A stretch of DNA of 48,935 nucleotides, taken from the NCBI GenBank assembly GCA_945877815.1, contig CAMDWJ010000031.1, positions 1-48,935 of the forward strand, written 5' to 3'. Below the pieces are notes generated by a model. The model did no database searches. It was not told where the DNA came from and was given only the letters and a program-made list of their open reading frames with translations. The stretch's first letter is position 1, and each line of letters begins with the position of its first letter. This document shows, one piece after another, positions 35,124-44,276 of the stretch. Origin of the DNA: Caenispirillum bisanense. GTDB taxonomy: Bacteria > Pseudomonadota > Alphaproteobacteria > Rhodospirillales > UBA2165. The position numbers and the translations under genes are program-made.

Positions 35124-36736
35124 CAGGCCGTCGCATGGGAGGGCCGCGACGATGTGCTCGAGGCGGAATGCTCGATAAGCGAGCGGCCCGTCATTTCGGC
35201 TGGAATCTTGATATTCATAATTTCTAAGACCGTCGGCGCCACGTCGGCAAGAACGCCGTCGGCGACCTGCGCCACACCCGCCGGCGGATTGACGACGATG
35301 AAGGGCACTAGCGACAGCGTGTGCGCCGTGTGCGGCTGGTGGTGTTCCTCGTCTTCCATATTCTCGGCATTGCCGTGATCGGCGGTGACCAGCATGGTGC
35401 CGCCTCCCTCCAACAATGCCACCTCGAGCCGGCCGAGGCAGGCATCGACCGTTTCGGCGGCCTTAACCGCTGCGGCGAAGATGCCGGTATGGCCGACCAT
35501 GTCGCCGTTGGCGTAATTCACGACGATCAGATCGAATTTGGCGGACCGGATGGCGTCGACCAGTTTGTCCGTGACCTCGATCGCCGACATCTCCGGCTTG
35601 AGATCGTAGGTGGCAACCTTAGGCGAGGGAACCAGGATGCGTTCCTCGCCAGGGAATTCGCGCTCGTCGCCGCCGTTCAGGAAGAAGGTGACGTGGGCGT
35701 ATTTCTCGGTCTCGGCGATCCGCAGCTGTTTGAGCCCGGCATCGGCGATGACCTGTCCCAGGATATTGGTGAGCCCGCGTTGTGGAAACAGCGTCGCCAG
35801 ATGCTTGCCGAGCGCCTCCGAATAATCGGTCATGCCGACGCGGTGCGAAAAGGCGATTTGGCGCGCGCGCGCAAAGCCGTCGAACGCGGGATCGACCAGC
35901 GTGGTCAAGATCTCGCGCGCGCGGTCGGCGCGATAGTTGAACATCAAGAAGGCATCACCGTCGCTCATCCCGGTGTAGCCGTCGATGATGGCAGGCAGCA
36001 TGAATTCGTCGGTCTTGCCGGCGAGATAGGAATTGTTGATCGCGCTGAGCGGGTCGGGCGCCTCGTTGCCCTGGCCCTCGGCGATTGCGTTGTAGGCGCG
36101 CACGACGCGATCCCAATTCTTGTCGCGATCCATAGCGAAGTAGCGCCCGCTGATCGTCGCGATCTTGAACAGGCGGCAATCTTTCAGCGTCGTGAATACG
36201 TCCGTCATATAGCCGACGGCGGACGAGGGCGGCGTATCGCGTCCATCGAGGAAAGCATGGAGCCGGGTTTGCACGCCGGCCGCATCGAGGATACGCACCA
36301 GCGCAATCAGATGAGCCTGCATGGCATGGACACCACCCGGCGAAACCAGTCCGAGCAAATGACAGACGCGGCTGCTGCCGGCGAGGTCGCTCGTCAGCGC
36401 GGCGAGCGGCGGAAGCCTTGCGATCGAACCATCGGCGACCGCCTGATCGATGCGCGGCAGCTCCTGCATGACGATGCGCCCGGCGCCGATATTCATGTGT
36501 CCGACTTCGGAATTGCCCATCTGGCCGCGGGGCAGGCCGACATGCAGTTCGGATGCCTGGAGCACGGCGCGCGGATAGATGCGGCGCATACGATCGATAT
36601 TGGGGGTCCGAGCCGCTGCGATGGCATTGTCGGCGCCGCCGTCGCGCTCGCCCCAGCCGTCGAGCACGCACAGCACCACCGGACGCGGCCGGCGGGCGGA
36701 AGTGCCGATATTGGATGTTTCGGGAGGAACGGTCAT
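35123..36736 (-). CDS. gpmI: 2,3-bisphosphoglycerate-independent phosphoglycerate mutase
   Basis: GpmI interconverts 3- and 2-phosphoglycerate with a manganese-bound phosphoserine. The 537-residue protein shows the metal site LCVLDGWGER, the active serine in GNSEVGHMNIGAGR, HAFLDGRDTPPSS, and the C-terminal metal block VTADHGNAENM. All catalytic elements are intact. The N-terminus is about 20 residues longer than in E. coli GpmI. It lies 13 bases after rlmH and opens the gpmI-envC-ctpA group. Confidence 0.95.
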   Translation of the reverse strand: MTVPPETSNIGTSARRPRPVVLCVLDGWGERDGGADNAIAAARTPNIDRMRRIYPRAVLQASELHVGLPRGQMGNSEVGHMNIGAGRIVMQELPRIDQAVADGSIARLPPLAALTSDLAGSSRVCHLLGLVSPGGVHAMQAHLIALVRILDAAGVQTRLHAFLDGRDTPPSSAVGYMTDVFTTLKDCRLFKIATISGRYFAMDRDKNWDRVVRAYNAIAEGQGNEAPDPLSAINNSYLAGKTDEFMLPAIIDGYTGMSDGDAFLMFNYRADRAREILTTLVDPAFDGFARARQIAFSHRVGMTDYSEALGKHLATLFPQRGLTNILGQVIADAGLKQLRIAETEKYAHVTFFLNGGDEREFPGEERILVPSPKVATYDLKPEMSAIEVTDKLVDAIRSAKFDLIVVNYANGDMVGHTGIFAAAVKAAETVDACLGRLEVALLEGGGTMLVTADHGNAENMEDEEHHQPHTAHTLSLVPFIVVNPPAGVAQVADGVLADVAPTVLEIMNIKIPAEMTGRSLIEHSASSTSSRPSHATA

Positions 36737-36749
36737 GTCAGCCCTGCGG

Positions 36750-37199
36750 TTAACGGTGATAGGGATGGTTCGTCAAGATGCATTGCGCACGATAGATCTG
36801 TTCGATCAGCATGACCCGCGCCAACATGTGCGGCCAGGTCATCGCGCCGAGCGACAAAACGTAGGACGACTGGCTCAAAAGCGTCGCATCCAGGCCGTCC
36901 GCACCGCCGACTAGGAACGTTATGGTGCCGCGTTCCTGCCAGTCGTTCATTTGCCGCGCGAAGGTCGGGCTTTCGATGGTCCGACCGCCCGCATCCAACG
37001 AAACCAGATAAGTCCGTTCAGGCAGCGCCTTGCGGAGCAAATCGGCCTCGCGGACTTTGAGTTCCGTACCGGCGAGGGGGCGTTTCTCCTCGACCTCGCG
37101 GAGCGTTAGATTCCATCCGATGCGCTTGGCGTAGTCGTCCCATAGATCGCGGGCCGGCCCTGCCTTCATGCGCCCTACTGCGGCGACAATGATTTCCAT
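36750..37199 (-). CDS. rlmH: 23S rRNA (pseudouridine1915-N3)-methyltransferase
   Basis: RlmH methylates pseudouridine 1915 of 23S rRNA in the assembled ribosome. From the ATG at 37199 (MEIIVAAVGRMKAGP), preceded by GGAGG, it has 149 residues. SPOUT features are present: ITFLVGGADGL, SLGAMTWPHMLARVMLIEQIYRA and the conserved C-terminal HPYHR. It follows rsfS by 82 bases, in the usual nadD-rsfS-rlmH order. Confidence 0.94.
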   Translation of the reverse strand: MEIIVAAVGRMKAGPARDLWDDYAKRIGWNLTLREVEEKRPLAGTELKVREADLLRKALPERTYLVSLDAGGRTIESPTFARQMNDWQERGTITFLVGGADGLDATLLSQSSYVLSLGAMTWPHMLARVMLIEQIYRAQCILTNHPYHR

Positions 37200-37281
37200 C
37201 GCGCCTCCGCGCGCCAAACGGCTATATTTCGCCGCGTTCGCCTCGAACCTTGCGGGATCGGGCGAACTCCGGTTTTCCGCG

Positions 37282-37662
37282 TTAGACCGTGCTGGCCAAC
37301 TGCGCGGCGCGCGCGGCCGGATCGCCCCAGATCTTCTCCAGGTCGTAGAACTTTCGCACGTCGGCCCTGAAGACATGGACGACGATGTCGCCGCCATCGA
37401 CCAAGACCCAATCGCCTTGTTCCAGTCCCTCGATCGGGACCGGGCCTTGGCCGGTGGATTTCAGTTTTTCGCGAAGATGTTGGGCCATCGAGCCGACATG
37501 GCGTTGCGAGGTGCCCGTCGCGATGACCATGAAGTCGGCAAAATCGGTTTTGCCGGAGAGATCGAGAACGACCACGTCTTGCGCTTTGTCGTCGTCGAGG
37601 GACGCCGTGACCAGATCCACAAGGGAAACGGACTCTGGTGGCGTCGGTTTTTTACGAGCTAT
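37282..37662 (-). CDS. rsfS: Ribosomal silencing factor RsfS, start codon uncertain
   Basis: RsfS binds ribosomal protein L14 and blocks subunit joining in starvation. Core family sequence is clear: SLDDDKAQDVVVLDLSGKTD, FMVIATGTSQRHV and DGGDIVVHVF. No ATG lies between the nadD stop (37692) and the core. The best-placed initiator is ATA at 37660-37662, giving MARKKPTPPESVSLVDLV (126 residues), with AAGGAG nine bases upstream. The only standard alternative is GTG at 37620, giving 112 residues, without a visible ribosome binding site and shorter at the N-terminus than most homologues. The gene is certain, the start is not. Confidence 0.88.
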   Translation of the reverse strand: MARKKPTPPESVSLVDLVTASLDDDKAQDVVVLDLSGKTDFADFMVIATGTSQRHVGSMAQHLREKLKSTGQGPVPIEGLEQGDWVLVDGGDIVVHVFRADVRKFYDLEKIWGDPAARAAQLASTV

Positions 37663-37691
37663 GGGTTCGGACTCCTTGTTCTGAACGTCGG

Positions 37692-38264
37692 TTAAACCGC
37701 GCGCTGGCGAATCCGTGTGGCCGAAGTTGCGTCGGGCGCCATTCCGACGAAGACCCAGGCGGGCGCCCTTCGCTCGGCGAGCCGATGGGCACGGACATCC
37801 GGTACCCTGAAACGCGCGAAACGCTTCGCCGCGCGGCCCGTCAACGCCCGGTAAGAATAGGAAGGTCGCGGAAAAATCGCAATGGGAACTGTGCGAAATA
37901 TCGATGTCCACTGCCGCCATTGTGGCAATTGGATGAAATTATCGGCGCCCAAGAGGAATACGAAGCGATTTTGCGGAAAACGCACGCGCAATTGGCGCAA
38001 GGTATCGATGGTGTAGCGGGTGCCCATGTCGCGCTCGAGATCGCTCACGACGATGCGCGAATCTGCGGCAGCGACCGCCCCGGCGCGGGCGAAGCGCTCG
38101 GCAAAGGGCGCCATATCCTGTGTCGATTTCAGAGGATTCTGCGGCGAAACGAGCCACCAGACCTCGTCGAGACCCAAGCGTCCGTAGGCCGTCTGGCTCA
38201 GATGCAGGTGGCCTTTGTGCGCCGGATTAAAGGAGCCGCCGAGCAGACCGATTCGTTTGGTCAT
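37692..38264 (-). CDS. nadD: Nicotinate-nucleotide adenylyltransferase
   Basis: NadD adenylylates nicotinate mononucleotide in NAD synthesis. The 190-residue protein has the nucleotidyltransferase motif GLLGGSFNPAHKGHLHLS at 6-23 and the C-terminal SATRIRQRAV, matching the ISST-x-IR block of the family. VSPQNPLKS is also typical. It precedes rsfS by about 30 bases. The repeat at 38272-38390 lies between it and proA. Confidence 0.94.
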   Translation of the reverse strand: MTKRIGLLGGSFNPAHKGHLHLSQTAYGRLGLDEVWWLVSPQNPLKSTQDMAPFAERFARAGAVAAADSRIVVSDLERDMGTRYTIDTLRQLRVRFPQNRFVFLLGADNFIQLPQWRQWTSIFRTVPIAIFPRPSYSYRALTGRAAKRFARFRVPDVRAHRLAERRAPAWVFVGMAPDATSATRIRQRAV

Positions 38265-38271
38265 TTTAAGT

Positions 38272-38390
38272 CCCTCTCTGCCCTTCAGGGGGGAGAGGGT
38301 GGCGCGCAGAGCGCGCCGGGTGAGGTGGGTGATTCTGTGTGCGAGCCCAGTTCACCCCTACCCTCTCCTCCCCAACGGGAGGAGAGGGAG
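38272..38390. repeat. REP-like palindromic intergenic repeat between proA and nadD
   Basis: Three hairpins lie in a row. First CCCTCTCTGCCC-TTCA-GGGGGGAGAGGG (38272-38299, imperfect). Then GGCGCGC-AGA-GCGCGCC (38301-38317, perfect). Last a perfect 12-base stem, CCCTCTCCTCCC with GGGAGGAGAGGG (38361-38388, loop CAAC). The CCCTCTCC...GGAGAGGG-GGCGCG...GGGTGAGG pattern is the style of repetitive palindromic elements scattered in many alphaproteobacterial genomes. Only one copy is in the window, so repetition in this genome is inferred. Confidence 0.7.
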
Positions 38391-38423
38391 GGAATTCTCT
38401 CGCCATCATCTGCATCACTGCAC

Positions 38424-39686
38424 TCAAGGGCGGATCTGTCCGGTGCCGCGAACTACGTATTTGAAGGTCGTGAGCTGCTCGACCCCGACGGGACCGCGCG
38501 CGTGCAGCTTGCCGGTCGAGATGCCGATCTCGGCACCCATGCCGAACTCGCCTCCGTCGGCGAATTGGGTCGAGGCATTGTGCAGCGCGATGGCGCTGTT
38601 CACGCCGGCCAGGAACTTCTCGGCCGTCGCCTGATTGGCGGTTACGATGGCGTCGGTATGTTCGGTCCCGTAGGTATTGATATGGCGCACCGCCTCGTCG
38701 ACGCCGTCGACCTGCTTGACCGAAATCACGGTATCGAGATATTCGGTCTTCCAATCTTGCTCGCACGCCGCATGCACGCGTTTGTCGAGCGCCTGCACCG
38801 CCGCGTCGCCGCGGATCTCGCAGCCGGCAGCGTCCAGCGCATCGAGGATGGCCGGCAGATGGGTTTTGAGGACGTGACGGTCGATGAGAAGCGTCTCGGT
38901 GGCGCCGCAGACCGAGGTGCGCCGCATCTTGGCGTTGAGCACGATGCTTCGCGCCATCGCGGCATCGGCATCGCGATCGACATAGGTATGGCAGATGCCT
39001 TCAAGGTGCGCGAAGACCGGAACCCGCGCCTCGCGCTGCACGCGCTCGACCAGCGACTTGCCGCCACGCGGCACGATCACATCGATATAGCCCGTCATCG
39101 TCAGCATTTCGCCCACGGCTGCGCGATCGGTGGTCGGCACCATCTGCAAGGCGGCGGGCGGAAGGTTAGCTTTGCGTAGGCCGTTCTGGATGCAGGCGAG
39201 AATCGCCTTGGTGGAATGAAAGCTTTCCGATCCACCGCGCAAGATGGCGGCGTTGCCTGATTTGAGGCAGAGCGCGCCGGCGTCAGCGGTCACATTGGGG
39301 CGCGATTCATAAATGATTCCGATGACGCCGAGCGGCACGCGCACACGTTCGATATGCAAGCCATTCGGTCGATCCCATTCGGACATGATAGCGCCCACGG
39401 GATCGGGCAGGGCGGCGATCTCCTCGATCGCCTTGGCCATGCCCTCGATACGTTTGTCGTCCAGCATCAAGCGGTCGAGCATCGATTCGCTCATTCCTTT
39501 TTCACGGCCCACCTCCATATCGCGCGCGTTCGCGGCGGCGATATCGACCTTGCGTTCGCGCAGTGCGGCGGCGGCTTCGAGGAGGGCACGGTTCTTGGCG
39601 GCAGTATCGGCGCGCGCCAGGTCCTGCGCCGCATCCTTGGCAGCGCGGCCGATCCCGATCATCAGTTCGTGGATTTCGTTACTCAT
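38424..39686 (-). CDS. proA: Gamma-glutamyl phosphate reductase
   Basis: ProA reduces gamma-glutamyl phosphate to glutamate semialdehyde for proline synthesis. The 420-residue protein has the catalytic cysteine in [16 protein letters not shown], plus [17 protein letters not shown] and [16 protein letters not shown], all strongly conserved. Its ATG overlaps the proB stop as TGATG. Order obgE-proB-proA is standard for alphaproteobacteria. Confidence 0.95.
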   Translation of the reverse strand: MSNEIHELMIGIGRAAKDAAQDLARADTAAKNRALLEAAAALRERKVDIAAANARDMEVGREKGMSESMLDRLMLDDKRIEGMAKAIEEIAALPDPVGAIMSEWDRPNGLHIERVRVPLGVIGIIYESRPNVTADAGALCLKSGNAAILRGGSESFHSTKAILACIQNGLRKANLPPAALQMVPTTDRAAVGEMLTMTGYIDVIVPRGGKSLVERVQREARVPVFAHLEGICHTYVDRDADAAMARSIVLNAKMRRTSVCGATETLLIDRHVLKTHLPAILDALDAAGCEIRGDAAVQALDKRVHAACEQDWKTEYLDTVISVKQVDGVDEAVRHINTYGTEHTDAIVTANQATAEKFLAGVNSAIALHNASTQFADGGEFGMGAEIGISTGKLHARGPVGVEQLTTFKYVVRGTGQIRP

Positions 39687-40807
39687 CACACGACCACCAG
39701 ATCGTCGCGGTGGATCATGGCATCGCGGCCGCGGTAGCCGAGCAGCCCTTCGATCTCGGCGGTCTTGTGGCCGATGATGCGGCGCGCATCCTCGGCGGAA
39801 TAATTGACCAATCCACGCCCGACTTCGCGTCCGTCGCGGCGCTTGATCGCGACCGCGTCGCCGCGCTGGAAATTGCCGGTCACGTCGATGATGCCGGCGG
39901 GCAGGAGGCTGCGTCCTTGGCCGAGCGCCTTTGCCGCACCTTCATCGACAATTAATATCCCGGCCGGCTGTAAGGTGCCGCCGATCCAGGTTTTGCGTGC
40001 CGTCTGCGGATTGGCGCTGGGGAGGAACCAGGTGCAGGACCCTTCAGTCTCGAGCTCCGTCAAAGGGTGATCCCGCCGCCCATCGGCGATCACCATAGCG
40101 CAGCCGGCATTCATGCACAGTTTGGCGGCGACCAGCTTGGTGACCATGCCGCCACGCGCATCGGCCGAATTGGAAACACCAGCCATCGCCTCGATCTCGG
40201 GCGTCAATTCTTCGATCTCGGCCAATTTCTTGGCGGACGGATCGCGGTGCGGATCGGCGGTATAGAGCCCGTCGATGGTAGACAGAAGCACCAGCAAATC
40301 GGCGCTGACCATCGCCGCCACGCGCGCGGCGAGGCGGTCGTTGTCGCCGAAGCGGATTTCATCGGTAGCGACGGTATCGTTTTCGTTGATCAAGGGAACC
40401 GCGCCGACGGACAGCAAGGTCATCAAGGTCGAACGCGCATTGAGATAGCGCCGGCGGTTCTCGCTATCGTCGAGCGTCAATAAAATCTGCGCGACCGAGG
40501 TGTCGTGCATGCCGAGTCGTTCTTGATAGGCATGCGCCAAACGGATCATGCCGGCCGCCGCCGCGGCTTGCTTTTCTTCCAGTCGCAATTCGCCGGGTTT
40601 CAATCCGAGATAGCGCCGCCCCAGCGCGACAGCGCCGGATGAGACGAGAATCACTTCCTGTCCACGCGCGCGCCAAGCCGCGACTTCGTCGGTGAGCGAG
40701 GACAGCCACGATTCGTGGAGTTTGCCGGCCTTGTCCACCAGCAGCGCCGAGCCGACCTTGACGACGACGCGCTTGGCGCCGCGCAATCGGTCGCGGTGCG
40801 TGCTCAT
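39686..40807 (-). CDS. proB: Glutamate 5-kinase
   Basis: ProB phosphorylates glutamate in the first step of proline synthesis. The 373-residue protein has the amino acid kinase domain ([39 protein letters not shown]) and a C-terminal PUA domain (from about 285), the E. coli-type layout. Its ATG overlaps the obgE stop by four bases and its stop overlaps proA, so the three genes are translationally coupled. Confidence 0.95.
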   Translation of the reverse strand: MSTHRDRLRGAKRVVVKVGSALLVDKAGKLHESWLSSLTDEVAAWRARGQEVILVSSGAVALGRRYLGLKPGELRLEEKQAAAAAGMIRLAHAYQERLGMHDTSVAQILLTLDDSENRRRYLNARSTLMTLLSVGAVPLINENDTVATDEIRFGDNDRLAARVAAMVSADLLVLLSTIDGLYTADPHRDPSAKKLAEIEELTPEIEAMAGVSNSADARGGMVTKLVAAKLCMNAGCAMVIADGRRDHPLTELETEGSCTWFLPSANPQTARKTWIGGTLQPAGILIVDEGAAKALGQGRSLLPAGIIDVTGNFQRGDAVAIKRRDGREVGRGLVNYSAEDARRIIGHKTAEIEGLLGYRGRDAMIHRDDLVVV

Positions 40808-41874
40808 GATGAGGCCTCGGCTTCGGCCTCCGCTGCCTCTGCAGCGGCAGCCGCTTCTTCGGCGGCGGCGGCGTCCGCTTCGGCGCGCGCTTCCTTGATC
40901 ACCTTATGGATGGCGATTAGGGTTTCCGGGATTCCCATCCCGGCCACACCTGATATGAGCCGGACCTCTTTTTTGATCGACCGGCTCAGCGCTTTGCGCT
41001 TTTTCTCGGCCTCCTCGGGTGTCAGTGCGTCGATCTTGTTGATCGCGACGATCTCGATCTTGTCCGAAAGCCCGCCACCATAGGCTTCGAGCTCGTGGCG
41101 CACGGTGCGATAGGCGGCGGCGGGTTTTTCTTCCGTGCCGTCGATCAGGTGCAGGAGCACACGACAGCGTTCGACATGTCCAAGGAAGCGATCGCCGAGA
41201 CCCGCACCTTCGTGTGCTCCTTCGATCAGACCGGGAATGTCGGCGATCACGAATTCGTCCTGGCCGACATGGCCGACGCCGAGATTGGGATGCAGGGTCG
41301 TGAAGGGATAATTGGCGATCTTCGGACGCGCGCGGGTGACGGCCGCCAGGAACGTCGACTTGCCTGCGTTGGGCAAACCGATCAGTCCGACATCGGCGAT
41401 CAATTTCAAACGCAGCCAGATCCAGCGTTCGTGACCCGCCCAGCCGGGGCTCGCGTGACGCGGCGCTTGGTTGACCGAAGATTTGAAATGCGCGTTGCCG
41501 AACCCGCCGTCGCCACCCTCGGCGAGCACGAAGCTTTGGCCGACCTTGGTCAAATCGGCGATGACCGTTTCGCGTTCGTCGTCGAGGATCTGCGTACCGA
41601 CCGGAACACGCAGGATGATCGTATCGCCGGTCTTGCCGCTGCGGTTCTGGCCCTTGCCGTTTTCGCCGCGTTGCGCCTTGAAGTGCTGCTGGTAGCGGAA
41701 ATCGATCAGGGTGTTGAGTCCGTCCACACACTCCGCGATCACGTCGCCGCCGCGCCCGCCGTCGCCGCCGTCGGGCCCGCCGTATTCAATAAATTTCTCC
41801 CGCCGGAAGCCGACGCAGCCATCGCCGCCGCCACCGCTCTGGATGAAGACTTTTGTTTGATCGAGGAACTTCAT
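40804..41874 (-). CDS. obgE: GTPase ObgE/CgtA
   Basis: ObgE is an essential GTPase of large-subunit ribosome assembly and stress control. The 356-residue protein has the glycine-rich Obg domain (1-158, with [12 protein letters not shown]), P-loop [11 protein letters not shown]3 [10 protein letters not shown]4 NKID and a short Ala/Glu-rich tail. Upstream are two candidate -10 elements on the minus strand, TATAGT (41922-41927) and TATATT (41965-41970), the latter touching a LexA-like box. It starts the obgE-proB-proA unit. The usual direct neighbour rpmA is 2.5 kb away because of the inserted cassette. Confidence 0.95.
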   Translation of the reverse strand: MKFLDQTKVFIQSGGGGDGCVGFRREKFIEYGGPDGGDGGRGGDVIAECVDGLNTLIDFRYQQHFKAQRGENGKGQNRSGKTGDTIILRVPVGTQILDDERETVIADLTKVGQSFVLAEGGDGGFGNAHFKSSVNQAPRHASPGWAGHERWIWLRLKLIADVGLIGLPNAGKSTFLAAVTRARPKIANYPFTTLHPNLGVGHVGQDEFVIADIPGLIEGAHEGAGLGDRFLGHVERCRVLLHLIDGTEEKPAAAYRTVRHELEAYGGGLSDKIEIVAINKIDALTPEEAEKKRKALSRSIKKEVRLISGVAGMGIPETLIAIHKVIKEARAEADAAAAEEAAAAAEAAEAEAEASS

Positions 41875-41971
41875 GGTCGATGACTAATGTTGCGCCGCAG
41901 CACAATTGTTTAAGGGGGCGGACTATAGCCGCGCATTGATCGGAAAAGAAGCTGGAAGGGGATCAATATAA

Positions 41972-41986
41972 GTTCTTGTTTTGTTC
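41972..41986 (-). promoter_or_regulatory. LexA-like (SOS) box upstream of obgE
   Basis: The plus strand reads GTTC-TTGTTTT-GTTC, a perfect match to the alphaproteobacterial LexA consensus GTTC-N7-GTTC. On the minus strand it ends one base before a possible -10 element, TATATT (41965-41970), the normal place for a repressor site. It shares the 15-mer ACAAAACAAGAACTT (minus strand) with the site before nrdJ. Actual LexA binding is inferred. Confidence 0.6.
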
Positions 41987-42020
41987 TAAATCGCCAACGC
42001 TCCTGCTAATCCGAACCTTT

Positions 42021-42449
42021 CTAATCCGTATAGGTCATGCAGGCGGAATTCAGGATGCCGCCGGCCACCGCCATGAGTGCGAGGAAACAACCGGCCGCCA
42101 TATCGCCGGCTTCGATCTTTTTCGAGGCACCCTTCAGCAAAATGGTCGTGAGCCCGAAGATCACGAGCTGCACGATCAGCGCGATCCCTGCCCAGATCGC
42201 CATATCGACCAGATTGACGCTTTGCGCCACTGCCTGGCCGAGCGGAATGACGAACCCGACCACCGCGCCGCCGAAACTCACCGCGGCAGCAGTATTGCCC
42301 TGGCGCACCAGCGTCAACTCGTGGTGCGGCGTGACCAGTGTATAGAGGAATATGAACAGGGCGACCGCGACAACGCATGTTGCTGCAAAAGCCAAAAACA
42401 GCGGCAAACCGGAAAAACTGGTGACGATCACATCGTAATTCTGGTCCAT
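42021..42449 (-). CDS. DUF350 membrane protein (YjfL-like)
   Basis: The 142-residue protein has four predicted membrane segments (about 14-38, 52-70, 80-102 and 118-138) and fits DUF350, the YjfL family. In E. coli, yjfL lies with yjfM (DUF1190) and yjfC (glutathionylspermidine-synthase-like), the same three families found here, so it likely works with the two upstream gene products. GGAGA precedes the ATG, 19 bases after the upstream stop. Function unknown. Confidence 0.85.
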   Translation of the reverse strand: MDQNYDVIVTSFSGLPLFLAFAATCVVAVALFIFLYTLVTPHHELTLVRQGNTAAAVSFGGAVVGFVIPLGQAVAQSVNLVDMAIWAGIALIVQLVIFGLTTILLKGASKKIEAGDMAAGCFLALMAVAGGILNSACMTYTD

Positions 42450-42468
42450 GGAAATCTCCGGTGTGCTG

Positions 42469-43635
42469 TCAGTCGACTATGATGTGGGGCACGAAGCGAG
42501 AGCTATTGGATGTGATCGGGTTGATATCCTCGCGTAACCCTAGTCCGCAAGATTTACCGGCGACGATCCAAGATCCCAAGACGGGATAATTGCCGTCGAA
42601 AACCGGAAGCGGCGCGAGCGCCTGGATGATATTGCCCTCGGCGCCGTAGGGCCCATCGACCTTTTGCGTCTGTCCGGCGCTGATCAATTCGACATTGGCG
42701 CCTTCGCGACCGAAGATCGGCTTGCGCGCATAGATGCCGTCCGCAATCAAACCGGCGGCGGCTGGATCGTCCTCGAAATAAGCCGGCAGCAGGTTCGGAT
42801 GGCCTTCGAACATGCGCCACAGGACGGCGAGCAGCCCCTTGTTTGAAAGCGCCATCTTCCAAACCGGTTCGATGATGCGGCAGGGATCGTTCAACAGGTA
42901 TTTGCTGAACTCGTCCTCGATCAACCATTCCCAAGGGTAAAGCTTGAAGAGATCGGTTATCGCGCGGTCTTCGAGATCGGTAAATTGGCCGGCGGCGTCG
43001 ATCCCGATATCCTCGATATGGACGAAGCCGGTTTCGACGCTGGCCTGGCGCGCGCAATCTTCGAGATATTCAACGGTGCCGCGATCTTCGGCGTGATTTT
43101 TGACGCAGGAAAACGCAAGACGCCGCCGCTCGAAGCCCATAGCGCCGAACGCTTCGATCAGGCTGTCCTGGATTGAATTGAATTGATCGGCGTTTTTGGC
43201 AACGATCCCGCCGGCGCGCGCATCCTCGAGCCATGCCCACTGAAAATAGGATGCCTCGAACAATGATGTCGGCGTGTCGGCATTGAATTCGAGCAGCTTG
43301 GCCGGCCCATTCCCGTCGTAGCGGAGGTCGAAGCGGCCATAGAGATCGCGATCGCCGCGCTGCCAGCTCGTTGCGATGTAATCCCAAACGCGCTCGGGAA
43401 TATGCATGCGCGTGAGCAGTTCGTCGGAATTCAGGATCTCGCGGACCGCGTCGTAGCACATGTCCGAGAGTTCTTGGCTCGGATCTTCGATATCGCGTTC
43501 GATCTGCTCCATTGTAAAGGAGTAGCAGGCACTTTCATCCCAATATTTCGCGCCGTCGATGGTATGGAAGGCAAAGCCGACCTCTTCGGCCTTGCGACGC
43601 CAATCGGGCCGCTCGGCGACGCTCAAACGATGCAC
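42469..43635 (-). CDS. Glutathionylspermidine-synthase-like ATP-grasp protein (YjfC/YgiC family)
   Basis: The 388-residue protein matches the synthetase half of glutathionylspermidine synthase, an ATP-grasp ligase fold; the N-terminal amidase half is absent. Visible family blocks include YGRFDLRYDGNGPAKLLEFNAD (written here only in part), EWLIEDEF, a FGREGANV segment near the C-terminus and GNYPVLGSWIVAG. E. coli homologues YgiC and YjfC have this fold but did not show glutathionylspermidine synthesis, so the product is open; a peptide ligase role is the family inference. It lies 12 bases after the DUF1190 gene and 19 before the DUF350 gene. Confidence 0.88.
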   Translation of the reverse strand: MHRLSVAERPDWRRKAEEVGFAFHTIDGAKYWDESACYSFTMEQIERDIEDPSQELSDMCYDAVREILNSDELLTRMHIPERVWDYIATSWQRGDRDLYGRFDLRYDGNGPAKLLEFNADTPTSLFEASYFQWAWLEDARAGGIVAKNADQFNSIQDSLIEAFGAMGFERRRLAFSCVKNHAEDRGTVEYLEDCARQASVETGFVHIEDIGIDAAGQFTDLEDRAITDLFKLYPWEWLIEDEFSKYLLNDPCRIIEPVWKMALSNKGLLAVLWRMFEGHPNLLPAYFEDDPAAAGLIADGIYARKPIFGREGANVELISAGQTQKVDGPYGAEGNIIQALAPLPVFDGNYPVLGSWIVAGKSCGLGLREDINPITSNSSRFVPHIIVD

Positions 43636-43647
43636 GGGTGCCGTTGC

Positions 43648-44265
43648 CTAGCTTGCGACGCTGACCGATTGCGCGCGCGCGCCGAAGCCGCCGCGGGCCA
43701 TCGTGGTGGCGGCGGGAGCACGAGCCGATGTAAGGGCGGATTGCGGCATGCTCGCACGGCCTGGCTGAGTTGCGACCTTGGTGCCATTGCCGGTATAGAG
43801 GCCGGTTCCACCCGCCTGACGCGCCGTCTCGCCCATCGGACGATACAGGGGCTGCGCCGTCGCGCCGCGCCCGCCCATCATCTGGCCCATCATGTAGCCG
43901 GCCATCAGCGGCATGAAGAAGGAGCCCATTCCGCCGCCGGACTGGGCTATCTGGCCCGGACCGGGCGTCTCTGAGGGAGTGGTATTTCCGGGCGGATTAT
44001 TGCCGGCGGATATGGCCGAACCGCTTTCGCAGCGCCCGAACTCGGATTCGCAATCCGACTTGGTGGCGTAACGTGGCGCACTTTGCACATGTTCGCGCGT
44101 AGCCGCCGCAATGGCTGTTTCGCACGCCGAATCGCTATAGCCCATAACAGTGCATTGTTCGACGGTCTCGAAGATACCGACCTCGACCGCTTCTTCGCCG
44201 CAACCGGAAAGCGATAGGGCGGCGCCGCCCATCAAAACAAGGCGTAAAGAGGCTGAACGTTTCAT
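43648..44265 (-). CDS. DUF1190 lipoprotein (YgiB/YjfM-like)
   Basis: From the ATG at 44265 the protein has 205 residues with a lipoprotein signal (MKRSASLRLVLMGGAALSLS, lipobox LSGC). The N-terminal mature part has paired cysteines (QCTVMGYSDSACETA, then DCESEFGRC) typical of DUF1190. The C-terminal half is Gly/Met/Ala-rich and low in complexity (FFMPLMAGYMMGQMMGGRG). YgiB and YjfM of E. coli belong to this family and are likewise next to a glutathionylspermidine-synthase-like gene. First gene of the three-gene cassette, with its own likely control region. Confidence 0.83.
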   Translation of the reverse strand: MKRSASLRLVLMGGAALSLSGCGEEAVEVGIFETVEQCTVMGYSDSACETAIAAATREHVQSAPRYATKSDCESEFGRCESGSAISAGNNPPGNTTPSETPGPGQIAQSGGGMGSFFMPLMAGYMMGQMMGGRGATAQPLYRPMGETARQAGGTGLYTGNGTKVATQPGRASMPQSALTSARAPAATTMARGGFGARAQSVSVAS

Positions 44266-44276
44266 CGGATGTCTCC

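Noticed and set aside
35321-36814. A 497-codon plus-strand frame opposite gpmI
   Set aside because: gpmI on the minus strand has all catalytic motifs; the antisense frame has none and no ribosome binding site.
37638-39179. A 513-codon plus-strand frame spanning nadD, the palindromic repeat and proA
   Set aside because: It runs through two certain genes and a repeat; composition only.
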